This document shows positions 33,778-44,775 of a stretch of 64,000 bases of DNA, in pieces. The position numbers were made by a program, and so were the translations under genes. The stretch's first letter is position 1. Every line of letters begins with the position of its first letter. The DNA lies in the NCBI RefSeq assembly GCF_002954405.1, contig NZ_MQWC01000004.1, positions 1,324,301-1,388,300 on the forward strand. Direction: 5' to 3'. Origin of the DNA: Salinibacter sp. 10B (GTDB lineage: Bacteria > Bacteroidota > Rhodothermia > Rhodothermales > Salinibacteraceae). The notes under the pieces are model-generated. The model saw only the letters and a list, made by a program, of their open reading frames with translations, was not told the origin of the DNA and made no database searches.

Positions 33778-35469
33778 ATGACGAATAAAGAAATCGCGTC
33801 GGTTCTCCAAGAAACAGCCGACCTTATCGAACTGACCGATGGAAATCCGCACCGGGCCCGCGCCTTTTCCCGTGCGGCTCGCTCCCTGGGCAACGTGGAG
33901 GAGGCGGTCACTGACCGGCTGGACGAGGGAAGCTTGACTGACATCGGGGGCATCGGAGACGCGATGGCCGACCATGTCGCCGACGTGGCAGAGACGGGCA
34001 CCTTCCCGCTCCACGACGAGCTCATGAATGCCATCCCGCCCGGCCTGCTCGACGTGATGCGCGTGAAGGGCCTTGGCACCAAACGCACGCGGCGCCTCTG
34101 GCAAGAGCTCGACATTGCCTCCCTCGACGAACTGGAGCAGGCCGCCGAGACGGATCGGATCACGAGCCTCAGCGGATTTGGGGCGAAGACGCAGCAGAAC
34201 ATTCTCGACAACGTGCGGCAGCTTCGCCGGTACGACGCGCAGTGGCGCCTGGCGGACGCCTGGTCGGCAGTGGAGCCGGTTCTTCGCGATCTGCGAAGCC
34301 ACGACGCGGTGGAGCAGGCCGAGCCCACCGGAGCGCTCCGGCGCCAGAGGGAGACCATGAAGCAGGCCGACCTCATCGTGGCTACGGATGACCCGGCGGC
34401 CCTTCGGGAGTGGGCCAATACACAGCTTGACGGGTCCTCCTCCGAGGAAGACTCTTCACAAGCGGATGAGCGGCTGACGGCCACGCTGCCCCAGGGCCTT
34501 CCTCTTCGCCTCCACCTTTCCTCTCCGGATCACTTCGGCACGCAGTGGTGGCAAACGACCGGATCTACGGCCCATCGCGACGCCTTCGAAGCGTCGTACG
34601 CTTCCCCCGACGCACACCCGACCGAAGATTCGCTCTTCGCGGCTGCCGGTCTTCCCGTAATCCCCCCGGAGCTCCGCGAGGATCGGGGCGAGCTCGATGC
34701 TGCTGCGAATGATGCCCTTCCATCCCTCATCACGGCGGACGACCTTCAGGGGTGTCTCCACAACCACTCTACGTACAGCGACGGATCGGCCTCGGTGAAC
34801 ACCATGGCCCAGGCCGCTCGTTCATGGGGATTCTCCTATTTCGGAATCTGCGATCATAGTCAGTCGCTCCAGATTGCGAGTGGGCTGTCGCCCGACGAGG
34901 TTCGCACACAACACGAGGAGGTTCAGCGGCTCAACGAATCTCTAGACGACTCCTTCCGGGTCTTCCACGGTATTGAAAGTGACATTCTCCGTGACGGCTC
35001 CCTCGACTACGAGGATGATCTGCTGGAGCTCTTTGACTTCATCGTGGCGAGCGTCCACACTGGATTCAGTATGACGGAGGACGAGGCTACGGAGCGGGTG
35101 ATTCGCGCAGTCCAAAACCCGCACACCCGCATTCTGGGCCATCCCACGGGTCGCCTTCTCTTGTCCCGCGACGGGTATCCGCTCGACCATGCCCGCGTCA
35201 TTGAGGCCTGTGCCGAACACAACGTAGCGATTGAACTCAACGCCAACCCGTACCGGCTCGACCTCGACTGGCGATGGGTACACCGCGCCATTGACCAGGA
35301 TGTCCTCATTTCCATCAATCCAGATGCCCACGCCACGGATGAAATCGACTACGTAACGTGGGGAGTAGCAGTGGGCCGAAAGGGCTGGCTGACGCCGGAG
35401 CACTGCCTCAACGCGAAGTCCCTGTCCGACTTTTCGGACTGGATTCAGAAGGGACCGAGCGGTGCGTAA
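33778..35469 (+). CDS. PolX family protein: PHP nuclease with degenerate polymerase site
   Basis: This 563-residue protein has the order of bacterial PolX: N-terminal helix-hairpin-helix regions (LTDIGGIGDAMADHV, VKGLGTKRTRRLW), a polymerase-beta-like core and a C-terminal PHP domain. The PHP metal ligands all appear present: HNHSTYSDG (His328, His330, Asp335), ICDHSQS, GIESD, VHTGF, GHPTGR and NPDAH (Asp516, His518). The nucleotidyltransferase site does not look functional. Functional PolX has GSLRR...DxD; here it is GALRR followed by QAD (Gln196, Ala197, Asp198), and the third Asp position appears to be Pro242 (PLRLHL). It probably acts as a 3'-5' exonuclease or AP endonuclease in repair, without polymerase activity. 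The ATG at 33778 gives the family N-terminus. Confidence 0.9.
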   Translation: MTNKEIASVLQETADLIELTDGNPHRARAFSRAARSLGNVEEAVTDRLDEGSLTDIGGIGDAMADHVADVAETGTFPLHDELMNAIPPGLLDVMRVKGLGTKRTRRLWQELDIASLDELEQAAETDRITSLSGFGAKTQQNILDNVRQLRRYDAQWRLADAWSAVEPVLRDLRSHDAVEQAEPTGALRRQRETMKQADLIVATDDPAALREWANTQLDGSSSEEDSSQADERLTATLPQGLPLRLHLSSPDHFGTQWWQTTGSTAHRDAFEASYASPDAHPTEDSLFAAAGLPVIPPELREDRGELDAAANDALPSLITADDLQGCLHNHSTYSDGSASVNTMAQAARSWGFSYFGICDHSQSLQIASGLSPDEVRTQHEEVQRLNESLDDSFRVFHGIESDILRDGSLDYEDDLLELFDFIVASVHTGFSMTEDEATERVIRAVQNPHTRILGHPTGRLLLSRDGYPLDHARVIEACAEHNVAIELNANPYRLDLDWRWVHRAIDQDVLISINPDAHATDEIDYVTWGVAVGRKGWLTPEHCLNAKSLSDFSDWIQKGPSGA

Positions 35470-35511
35470 ACCGACATTCGTGCTTCCCTTCCGGTCATTC
35501 AATCTTCCCTC

Positions 35512-37515
35512 GTGTCTCGCCCTGCCTGGATCGGCCTATTCATTACGATGAGCGGCCTCGTGCTGGGAGGCCTCTGGTGGCTCAGCACGGACTCCAACGC
35601 CTCGTATCCCCGAACAGAGTCGATCGCTGGGCTTTCTGATTCGACGACCATTCGGTGGTCGGATGAGGGACTGGCCCAGATTGAGTCTCGGGACTCGACC
35701 GACTTTTTTGTCGCGCTCGGATACGTCCACGGAACCAATCGCGCCTGGACCCTCACGCTCTGGAGACAAACTGCCCGCGGCCACCTCAGTCAATGGTTCG
35801 GACCGGGCGTGGTCTCCCTCGACATGCACGCCCGCCGCCTCGGCCTGGCCCGCCACGCCCGCCGGTCGTACGACCGGCTCCCCCCTGCTGCCAGACACCG
35901 CCTCCAGGCCTACGCCCGCGGCATAAATGCGGCGCTGGAATCTTCGTCGGTCCGCCAGAACGCCCCGTTCGTACTACTCGACATAACGCCTTCCTCCTGG
36001 GCACCGTGGCACGCGCTCCTCATTGAACGGCTTATGGCATGGCTGTCGACGCGTCCCCTCACCCCGCCGGAGGTCGCTCCTTCCTCCGTGACCGCATTCG
36101 TGGAGGCCGACCGACAGTTTCGACGGTGGCTACACGTGCACGGACAGGAGCGGAGCGTGGCCTGGGCCGTGCAGTCCCCCGACGCCCCTCCGTTGCTCTT
36201 CCAGCGCCATGTTCTCGGCGCCACAGCCATGCCCGTCGTGCAGGAAGTGTCCTGGGCTCACCCCGCTGATACACTCACCGGCGCCTCCCTCCCCGGCGTG
36301 CCCCTGCTCCCAACGGGACGCATCGGCGAGCGCGCCTGGGCCTCTCTTCTTCAAAGTTCGGCCTCTCTTCGCCCTACAACCCTCGACTCCTCCGCTCTTC
36401 GGGTATGGCATGAGCGAATCGAACCGGTCGGTGGGGACGAACAGCTGGTCCACGTGCGACGACACAACGACGCCCTCCTACTCTCCTCAGTCCCGGATGC
36501 CTCCCCTGCCCCTCGTCCCCGGTCCGCCGACTCCTCCCAAACGACTGTCTGGACGGTGCAGTGGCCCGGTCTCACTCCTGGGAGCGACCTTCCGGCCTGG
36601 ATGCACCGGGCGGGATTGCTCGGCACGTCTCCGGACTCGATGCGCTTTGAACTGTTCTCTGGAGACGGCCTTCGCATCTCAGCAAGCGGCACCTGGACGG
36701 TCTTGGGCACACCGCCCGTTGTCGTCCGGGACAGCCTGAAGAAGACGATACTGATTGGGGGCTCCCCCTGGGCCCGACAGCAGGCGCGGGGGCTTCATGC
36801 CCTCACGCACTCCACCGACACCGTCGCCGTCTCCGACTGGAGTGGACGGGACTCCAGCGCGTGGGCGGCCGATCTACTTTCGCATCTTCAGCCCGCCCTT
36901 CGCCCAGATACGCAGGCGACCGAACGCCGTCAAAACGCAAAGACGTACCTGCGCAACTGGGACCACAGCTACACGCCCACCAGCATCGGGGCCACTCTGT
37001 TCGATCAATGGATGCGGGCCTACCGGGCAGACCTGGGACACGTCCCCACCCTGGCTGATACCGCCACCTACTTCGGGGCATACCGGCAACATCGGGCCCT
37101 GGAACGCGCCCTGGACACCCTCACAGCCCACCTCGGCCCCGACGTGCGCCGGTGGCGCTGGGAACGAGCCGTCACCGACCGTCGCTACTTTCCCGTCTGG
37201 TCGGCCGACTCGCTGGTGAATGCCAATCTAGAGAGCATGGCAACGACGCGCTACGCCCCCCTGACTCGAACGGAACAGGGGCATCCCTCAGCCCCGGCCG
37301 GAGGTCCCTCCCTCGTCGATCCCCCCGCTGTGGCCCCCTCCCCAGCCACCTGGGAGGGATGGACGCGCCCCAATGGCGACTTCATCGTCCGACGCCACCA
37401 CTACGATCCGTCGATCGTCTTTGCCCGCTCCCGCATGCGAACCGAGCGTCCCCTTCCCATCCGGCTCAATCGCAGCACGACTCCCTATACAACCATGCTC
37501 ATCCCCGCAAAATAG
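35512..37515 (+). CDS. Penicillin-acylase-like (S45) protein, divergent, catalytic status doubtful
   Basis: This 667-residue protein has an N-terminal membrane or signal segment (WIGLFITMSGLVLGGLWWL). Residues about 55-145 match the alpha chain of S45 Ntn hydrolases: FFVALGYVHGTNRAW, RQTARGHLSQWFG, RRLGLARHARRSYDRLP and LQAYARGINAAL. The expected beta-chain start G-S-N-x-W is replaced by R-S-V-A-W (Ser215), and the later N-D-P-H motif is not recognisable. The rest is strongly diverged, with the end (WTRPNGDFIVRRHHYDPS) resembling the family's closing region. It may be an inactive relative or an acylase with altered processing. It lies 42 bases after polX, likely in one operon. Confidence 0.75.
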   Translation: MSRPAWIGLFITMSGLVLGGLWWLSTDSNASYPRTESIAGLSDSTTIRWSDEGLAQIESRDSTDFFVALGYVHGTNRAWTLTLWRQTARGHLSQWFGPGVVSLDMHARRLGLARHARRSYDRLPPAARHRLQAYARGINAALESSSVRQNAPFVLLDITPSSWAPWHALLIERLMAWLSTRPLTPPEVAPSSVTAFVEADRQFRRWLHVHGQERSVAWAVQSPDAPPLLFQRHVLGATAMPVVQEVSWAHPADTLTGASLPGVPLLPTGRIGERAWASLLQSSASLRPTTLDSSALRVWHERIEPVGGDEQLVHVRRHNDALLLSSVPDASPAPRPRSADSSQTTVWTVQWPGLTPGSDLPAWMHRAGLLGTSPDSMRFELFSGDGLRISASGTWTVLGTPPVVVRDSLKKTILIGGSPWARQQARGLHALTHSTDTVAVSDWSGRDSSAWAADLLSHLQPALRPDTQATERRQNAKTYLRNWDHSYTPTSIGATLFDQWMRAYRADLGHVPTLADTATYFGAYRQHRALERALDTLTAHLGPDVRRWRWERAVTDRRYFPVWSADSLVNANLESMATTRYAPLTRTEQGHPSAPAGGPSLVDPPAVAPSPATWEGWTRPNGDFIVRRHHYDPSIVFARSRMRTERPLPIRLNRSTTPYTTMLIPAK

Positions 37516-37520
37516 AACGA

Positions 37521-37551
37521 CCCCTCCCCGACATAGTCGAGGAGGGGCCGA
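37521..37551. terminator. Hairpin between convergent acylase-like and acs genes
   Basis: CCCCTCC and GGAGGGG flank an inner CGAC-ATA-GTCG with one C-A mismatch, giving an 11-bp stem. CCGATTTTG follows on the plus strand. It lies six bases after the stop of the acylase-like gene and 50 bases from the end of acs, so it probably serves as a shared terminator. The T-run is short. Confidence 0.55.
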
Positions 37552-37600
37552 TTTTGAGGAGCACGCTCGTACTGGCGTGACACATCCGAGGGCATGTCCC

Positions 37601-39601
<2,001 letters not shown>

Positions 39602-39694
39602 AATAGTTCAGCAATTCAGAGCGGTGATGAGACACATCGTGAGCGACCGGCCACGGACGTTCCGGCCGGAAACGCTTCCTTGAAATCTGGAGCA

Positions 39695-39723
39695 AATTAG
39701 GAAGGTCCCGTCGTTAAGTCAAC
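39695..39723 (-). promoter_or_regulatory. Promoter candidate upstream of acs
   Basis: On the minus strand TTGACT (39723-39718) is spaced by 17 bases from TAATTT (39700-39695). Five of six -35 positions match consensus; the -10 is weaker but AT-rich. It would give a leader of about 85 bases before acs. Confidence 0.5.
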
Positions 39724-39852
39724 TTGCAACCGCTTCCAAATAGTACTTCCTTCCAGGAGAATTATACCTCGAACCGGAACGTCACCTTTAGCGACTAATA
39801 CAGAAGCTAACGTCTTCGGTCTTCGCGTGCTCATCAACGATGCACGACTGCA

Positions 39853-39968
39853 CTAATGGTCAGTCAAGCTGAGGCTGTCGGTGCCGAATTGAATACGCTG
39901 TGTTGAATACGACATTCTGCGTCGCTGGCCATCGTTCTACCCGACATGACAAACGTGAGCACCGCTAG
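39853..39968. repeat. Dispersed repeat, about 120 bp, copy 2 of 2
   Basis: This is homologous to 4955-5080, sharing GGTCAG, TGAGG, GAATTGAATA, GTGTTG, ATACG-CATTC and CTACCCGACA in the same order with a few substitutions and indels. It lies between the acs promoter and tRNA-Leu. There is no ORF. The spacer from 39602 to 40043 otherwise shows only the acs promoter. Confidence 0.6.
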
Positions 39969-40043
39969 ATCGCTCATCCCCAGTACGGCCTCGACGTCGG
40001 ACGAACTGGTGACCGGACCCGTCCCGCATACTGCGATTCTCCT

Positions 40044-40132
40044 GCGAGAGTGGCGGAATTGGTAGACGCGCAAGACTTAGGATCTTGTGGAGGTCCTCCT
40101 CCGTGAGGGTTCGAGTCCCTCCTCTCGCACCA
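40044..40132 (+). tRNA. tRNA-Leu(UAG)
   Basis: The acceptor arms GCGAGAG (40044-40050) and CTCTCGC (40122-40128) pair fully. The D-loop has GGTAG, the T-arm has GGTTCGAGTCC and CCA is encoded at 40130-40132. The anticodon stem CAAGA/TCTTG encloses CTTAGGA, giving anticodon TAG at 40078-40080. A long variable arm (TGGAGGTCCTCCTCCGT) marks it as class II. It decodes CUA and probably other CUN codons. Confidence 0.95.
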
Positions 40133-40135
40133 TCG

Positions 40136-40181
40136 AAAACGCCCCTGAGTGCCGTTAAGCGACGGTTTCAGGGGCGTTTTT
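40136..40181 (+). terminator. Intrinsic terminator of tRNA-Leu
   Basis: AAAACGCCCCTGA (40136-40148) pairs with TCAGGGGCGTTTT (40168-40180) and is followed by more T. It starts three bases after the CCA end of the tRNA. The symmetrical A and T runs make it potentially bidirectional. Confidence 0.88.
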
Positions 40182-40385
40182 GTGTTTGTGGAGATTTCCC
40201 GATTACGCCTCCTCTCGCCACGGGCGTATCAAGGGCCGCGCCTCTTCTCCTTCGCCACTGGGGTCGTTTTTCGGTATTCCTGTACTACCACCGAAAACGA
40301 TACCCCTTGCCAACAAGGTCTCACCTGTGACGGCCGTCGCCTACCAGGTGTAGGCCCTTCTGCCGTTCCCAACTCCCGCTCTGCC

Positions 40386-41231
40386 ATGGACTTCTCCCTC
40401 GAAAGCCTCATGCCCCTCCTGCTGAACGTGGCAGGGGCCATCCTCCTTCTCATCCTCACATTCATCGTGGCCGGATGGGCCAAACGTGCCACTCGTGCCG
40501 GCGTGGAACGAGCCAATCTGGATCCCACGCTCAGTCGATTCTTCGGGAGCCTCGCCCGATACACGGTGCTCATCCTCGGCGGCCTGGCCATCCTCGGTAT
40601 CTTCGGCGTCTCGGTGGCGAGCTTTGCCGCGATTCTGGCGGCGGCCGGCTTTGCCGTGGGCCTGGCCCTGCAGGGCACCCTCTCCCACTTCGCCGCCGGA
40701 ATCATGCTCCTGCTCTTCCGCCCCTTCGGGGTGGGCGACAAGGTGTCGGCCGCCGACGTCACCGGCAAGGTCGTGGAGATCGGCCTCTTCACAACGCTCT
40801 TCGACACGCCCGACAACCTGCGCAGCATTGTGCCGAACAGCGCCATCTTCGGGTCGACGATCGAGAACCACACGCACCACGACACGCGACGGGTGGACGT
40901 GGCGGTCGGGACCGACTACGGAGCGGACCTTCAGACAACCCGTTCTATCCTGGAAGAAGTGGCCGCGTCGGTCGAAGGGGGCCTAAGCGACCCGGCGCCG
41001 CAGGTCTACTTGTCGGAGCTCGGGGCGTCGTCGATCGACTGGGCGGTCCGGGTGTGGAGCCAAACGTCTGACTACTGGGACGTCCGCGAACGGCTCACGA
41101 CGCAGCTAAAGGAAGCCCTCGATGCCCAGGACATTGGCATCCCGTATCCCCAGATGGACGTGCATCTCGATACGCTCACGCCGTCGAATGGGGAGTCGCC
41201 CGTGACGTCTCACGAGCAGATGAAGTCATAA
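40386..41231 (+). CDS. mscS: Small-conductance mechanosensitive channel (MscS type)
   Basis: This 281-residue inner-membrane channel protein releases solutes on hypo-osmotic shock, a natural need for a halophile. Three membrane segments are visible: LMPLLLNVAGAILLLILTFIVAG, YTVLILGGLAILGIFG and the pore helix with GFAVGLALQGTLSHFAAGIMLLLFRPFGVGD, which carries the Gly/Ala pattern of MscS TM3. The beta domain (GKVVEIGLFTTLFDTPDN, VPNSAIFGSTIENHT) and the C-terminal alpha/beta domain follow. The length equals E. coli MscS. The ATG at 40386 is used; the longer open frame includes the terminator region and is not coding. Confidence 0.93.
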   Translation: MDFSLESLMPLLLNVAGAILLLILTFIVAGWAKRATRAGVERANLDPTLSRFFGSLARYTVLILGGLAILGIFGVSVASFAAILAAAGFAVGLALQGTLSHFAAGIMLLLFRPFGVGDKVSAADVTGKVVEIGLFTTLFDTPDNLRSIVPNSAIFGSTIENHTHHDTRRVDVAVGTDYGADLQTTRSILEEVAASVEGGLSDPAPQVYLSELGASSIDWAVRVWSQTSDYWDVRERLTTQLKEALDAQDIGIPYPQMDVHLDTLTPSNGESPVTSHEQMKS

Positions 41232-41244
41232 GCGCACAGGCCGG

Positions 41245-42744
41245 TTACACGGGCCGCTCCGCGGTGTCCGGGAGCGCGTCGGCGTTGCGTAGCAACTGGA
41301 GGTAGAAGCGTACGACGGTCTTGTAATCCGAAATGGAGATGCGCTCGTTTGTGCCGTGGATGAGGCCTCGATCTTTGGGCGTGAGGGTGTACGGCAGAAA
41401 GCGGTAGATGCGATCGGTTGCGTGAGCGTAGTGCCGGCTATCGGTGGCGCCGGGCACGAGGTAGGGCGCCACGACGACGGAGTCGGACGTGACCTCCCGA
41501 ATCGTCCGCTGCAGCATTCGAAACGCGGGATCGTCAACCGACGAAACCGGCGTGGGCTCGCTGGCCTGGCCGGTCTCAATCGTGATGGGAAGTCCCTCCA
41601 CGGTCGACCGGATGTGTTGGAGCACTGCGTCGACCGACTGGCTGGGCAGGATGCGGTAGTTGATCGTGGCCGTGGCGCTGGAGGGAATGACGTTGTCCTT
41701 TACCCCGGCGTCGAGGCGAGTCGGTACCTGCACGGTGCGGATGGCAGCCTCAGTGGCGGGCTGCTGACTGAGCGCCCACTCGATCGCGGGGGTGGTGAGC
41801 CATCGGTTGGCGAGCGCGAGGCGCATGGGGAAATTCATTTCGGGCGCCACGTAATCGAGCGTGCGGCCCATCACGCCGTCGAGCCGGGCGGGCAGGGGAT
41901 TGTCGAGCAGTCGCCCAATCGCCGCGTTCAGAATCTGGATGCTCGTCGAGTCGGGCGGAGCGGAGGAGTGCCCCCCGGGCGCGGTCGCCTCCAGCTCTAC
42001 ACTCAGGTAGCCCTTCTCTGCAATGCCCACCACCGCCAAGGGCCGCTGCAGCCCCGGAAGTGCGCCCTTCGTGATCGCGCCCCCCTCATCCACAACGATA
42101 GCGGGGCTCGTCCCATCGCCCGTGAGACGATCCGCAATGACCCGTGCCCCATTCGGCCCGCCCACCTCTTCATCATGTCCAAGAGCCACATGCACGGTCC
42201 GGTCCGGTTGCACGTCATTCCGCAGCAGCGTGGAGAGGGCTTCGAGAATGGCAACCACACTGGATTTGTCGTCGAGCGCGCCGCGTCCCCACACGTGCCC
42301 GTCGGCGATGGTGCCACTGAACGGCGGATGCGTCCACTCGGACCGCGTGTCCGGCTCAATCGGCACTACGTCCGTGTGGGCCATGAGCACGATGGGGTCC
42401 TTCGTCGTGTCGGCGCCGCGCCAGGTGTAGAGACGACTGAGATCGTTCACGTGGGTCGTGTCCAGCGTGCGGTGCACCACCGGGAAGGCCGTCTCCAGGG
42501 TGCGGTACAGGTCCCGGTACGCCGCCGTATCGAGCGCGGCCGGGTTCCGCTTCGTGACGGTGCGGTGTCGAAGGGCAGCCGCGAGTCGCTCCGGAGCATC
42601 CGACGCAACCGACAAGGCAACCGAATCCGTCGGAGCCACCTGTCGGCTGTCGAGTTGAATGGTGCGAAGCCCCCCGATCAGCAGGACGAGGAAGAGTCCG
42701 CCGCCGAGGCCGAAAAACAGATTTCGAGCAAAACGAGGAGTCAT
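41245..42744 (-). CDS. M20 family metallopeptidase (carboxypeptidase S-like)
   Basis: This 499-residue protein has an N-terminal membrane anchor (NLFFGLGGGLFLVLLIGGL) and an M20 domain. The zinc-site motifs are VLMAHTDVVP, GRGALDDKSS, LGHDEEVGG and a C-terminal GATDSRHY; the lid domain contains APGGHSSAPP. The similarity is to the long Cps1/PM20D1 type. It should hydrolyse small peptides or N-acyl amino acids on the outer face of the inner membrane. It ends 13 bases after mscS in tail-to-tail orientation and starts 168 bases from the divergent acyl-CoA dehydrogenase gene. Confidence 0.9.
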   Translation of the reverse strand: MTPRFARNLFFGLGGGLFLVLLIGGLRTIQLDSRQVAPTDSVALSVASDAPERLAAALRHRTVTKRNPAALDTAAYRDLYRTLETAFPVVHRTLDTTHVNDLSRLYTWRGADTTKDPIVLMAHTDVVPIEPDTRSEWTHPPFSGTIADGHVWGRGALDDKSSVVAILEALSTLLRNDVQPDRTVHVALGHDEEVGGPNGARVIADRLTGDGTSPAIVVDEGGAITKGALPGLQRPLAVVGIAEKGYLSVELEATAPGGHSSAPPDSTSIQILNAAIGRLLDNPLPARLDGVMGRTLDYVAPEMNFPMRLALANRWLTTPAIEWALSQQPATEAAIRTVQVPTRLDAGVKDNVIPSSATATINYRILPSQSVDAVLQHIRSTVEGLPITIETGQASEPTPVSSVDDPAFRMLQRTIREVTSDSVVVAPYLVPGATDSRHYAHATDRIYRFLPYTLTPKDRGLIHGTNERISISDYKTVVRFYLQLLRNADALPDTAERPV

Positions 42745-42912
42745 CGGGTGCAATGTCGATCCGGTGCATCGAGACAATCCGCGACGCCCACGCAGGCTGT
42801 CGCGGTCAGGTTCCTTGGGGCCGCTGTAACGAATGGCTCTCGCACCCAACGGTACTATCGGACTCCTGTTAACGTCCTCCCGTCGTTTTCTTCCATTACG
42901 ACCAACAGCTCT

Positions 42913-44682
42913 ATGCCCTCCGACTTCGTACAGGATCCCCCCACGCTCGAAAATCAGTACGACCGGGACCGTGTCCTCAAAAGCTACGTCCGGCGGCAGT
43001 TTCCGGAGTCCATGCGAAAGACGATTGAGCCGGAACTGGTGGACCTCGGCAAAATGGCTGGCGGGGAGCTGTACGAGCTCCAGCAGTCGGATCTCGACAA
43101 CGAGCCCACCCTCACCCAGTGGGGACCGTGGGGCGACCGGGTCGACAAAATTGAGCTTACCGACGTCTGGTCGCGCGCCGAGACACTGGCCGCAGAACGG
43201 GGCATCGTAGCCACGGCGTACGAGCAAGAGCACGGCGCAAGGAGCCGCATTCACCAGATGCTCCTGGCCTACCTCTTCATCCCCTCCACCGACATGTACG
43301 GTTGCCCACTGGCCATGACGGACGGGGCCGCTCGAACGCTTCTGGAGGCGGGAAACGATGAACTGATCGACGAGGCGCTCCCCCACCTCACCAGCCGCGA
43401 CCCGGAGGCATTCTGGACGTCCGGGCAGTGGATGACGGAGCTTGCGGGAGGGTCGGACGTGGGACAGGCCCGGACGACGGCCCGGCAGGACGAGACCGGC
43501 ACCTGGCGCCTATACGGACGCAAGTGGTTTACGAGTGCAATCACGGCCGACATGGCCCTGGCCCTCGCGCGGCCCGAGGGCAACCCGGACGGCGGCACCG
43601 GGCTGGCGCTCTTTTATGTCCCCATCCGCGACGAGAACGGCCTCCGGGACGGCCTCCGCGTGAATCGGCTCAAGGACAAGCTCGGCACCCGCAAGCTGCC
43701 CACCGCCGAGTTGACGCTGGACGGCGTCGAGGCCCATCCCGTAACGGACGACCTCCAACATGGCACGCGGCACATCGCTCCCATGCTCAATGTCACCCGC
43801 ACCTGGAATGCAGTGACGGCGGTCTCGCTCATCCGGCGCGGCATGGCGCTGGCCCGTGACTATGCCCAAAAGCGGGAGGCCTTTGGGGAGGAAATCATCA
43901 ATCACCCCCTCCATCAGGAAACGCTGGCGGACGTGCAGTCGACGCTGGAGGGGACATTCCACCTCTCCTTCCGGGTGGCCGAGCTGCTAGGCGCTCACGA
44001 AACCAGCCAGGCCAACGCGTCGGAGGAATCGCTGCTCCGCATCCTCACTCCCATTGCCAAACTGACGACGGCCAAGCAGGCCGTGTCTACCACCAGCGAA
44101 CTGCTCGAAGCCTTCGGCGGGGCTGGCTACGTCGAAGATACCGGCCTGCCGGCCCTCCACCGCGACGCACAGGTACTCCCGATCTGGGAGGGTACCACGA
44201 ACGTGCTGTCGCTGGATCTCCTCCGCGCGCTGCGGCAGGTGGGCAGCATCACGCCCCTCAACGACGAGGTCAAGCGCTGCGTCGAAGCCATCGAGGCCCC
44301 AACCCTTACCCGTGCCATTCGGCCCGCCGTACACGCCTACCGGGACGCCGCCAAGTGGCTGAAGCGAGCCATCAACGAAGGGGACGAGGCGATGGAGGCC
44401 GGTGCCCGCCGGTTCGCGTTAACGCTCGGCAAAAGCCTTGAGCTGCTCTATACCGCCCGCCACGCCCAATGGTCACTCCACGAAGAACAGGACGGGCGCT
44501 CTGCTGCCGCCGCTGAACGACTGGCCGCCCGCAAAATTAATCACATCGAGGAACTCGATCCTCATGGTGCCTACGTATTGGTGTGGGACTTCAACTGTCC
44601 CACGCTCTTCGACTGTCACGCCCAGGGCGACGGAGCCACAACGGACGAGCCGAATCTCGACTCTCTCACAGACGTCATGTGA
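42913..44682 (+). CDS. Acyl-CoA dehydrogenase, AidB-like
   Basis: This is a 589-residue flavoprotein dehydrogenase. The N-terminal ENQYDRDRVLKSYVRR differs from short-chain enzymes and resembles the AidB-type branch. The core is typical: YGCPLAMTDGAAR, WMTELAGGSDVG, YGRKWFTSAITADMALALAR, LNVTRTWNAV and AFGGAGYVEDTGLPALHRDAQVLPIWEGTTNVLSLDLLRA. The last 130 residues form an extra helical part. The substrate is unknown; branched-chain acyl-CoA or a DNA-protective role as in AidB are possible. The frame is open far upstream, but that part is antisense to the M20 gene; the ATG at 42913 is right. Confidence 0.88.
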   Translation: MPSDFVQDPPTLENQYDRDRVLKSYVRRQFPESMRKTIEPELVDLGKMAGGELYELQQSDLDNEPTLTQWGPWGDRVDKIELTDVWSRAETLAAERGIVATAYEQEHGARSRIHQMLLAYLFIPSTDMYGCPLAMTDGAARTLLEAGNDELIDEALPHLTSRDPEAFWTSGQWMTELAGGSDVGQARTTARQDETGTWRLYGRKWFTSAITADMALALARPEGNPDGGTGLALFYVPIRDENGLRDGLRVNRLKDKLGTRKLPTAELTLDGVEAHPVTDDLQHGTRHIAPMLNVTRTWNAVTAVSLIRRGMALARDYAQKREAFGEEIINHPLHQETLADVQSTLEGTFHLSFRVAELLGAHETSQANASEESLLRILTPIAKLTTAKQAVSTTSELLEAFGGAGYVEDTGLPALHRDAQVLPIWEGTTNVLSLDLLRALRQVGSITPLNDEVKRCVEAIEAPTLTRAIRPAVHAYRDAAKWLKRAINEGDEAMEAGARRFALTLGKSLELLYTARHAQWSLHEEQDGRSAAAAERLAARKINHIEELDPHGAYVLVWDFNCPTLFDCHAQGDGATTDEPNLDSLTDVM

Positions 44683-44775
44683 TTCCTTATCCCCGATGCC
44701 GAGGATGATTATGCACTGTACTGGAAGCGTTCGGAACGGAAGGGGCCGAGGCGCGCCTCGTGACGGACGTTCGTT

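Noticed and set aside
41356-42912. Upstream extension of the acyl-CoA dehydrogenase frame
   Set aside because: It is antisense to the M20 peptidase gene and unlike any acyl-CoA dehydrogenase; the ATG at 42913 begins the family part.
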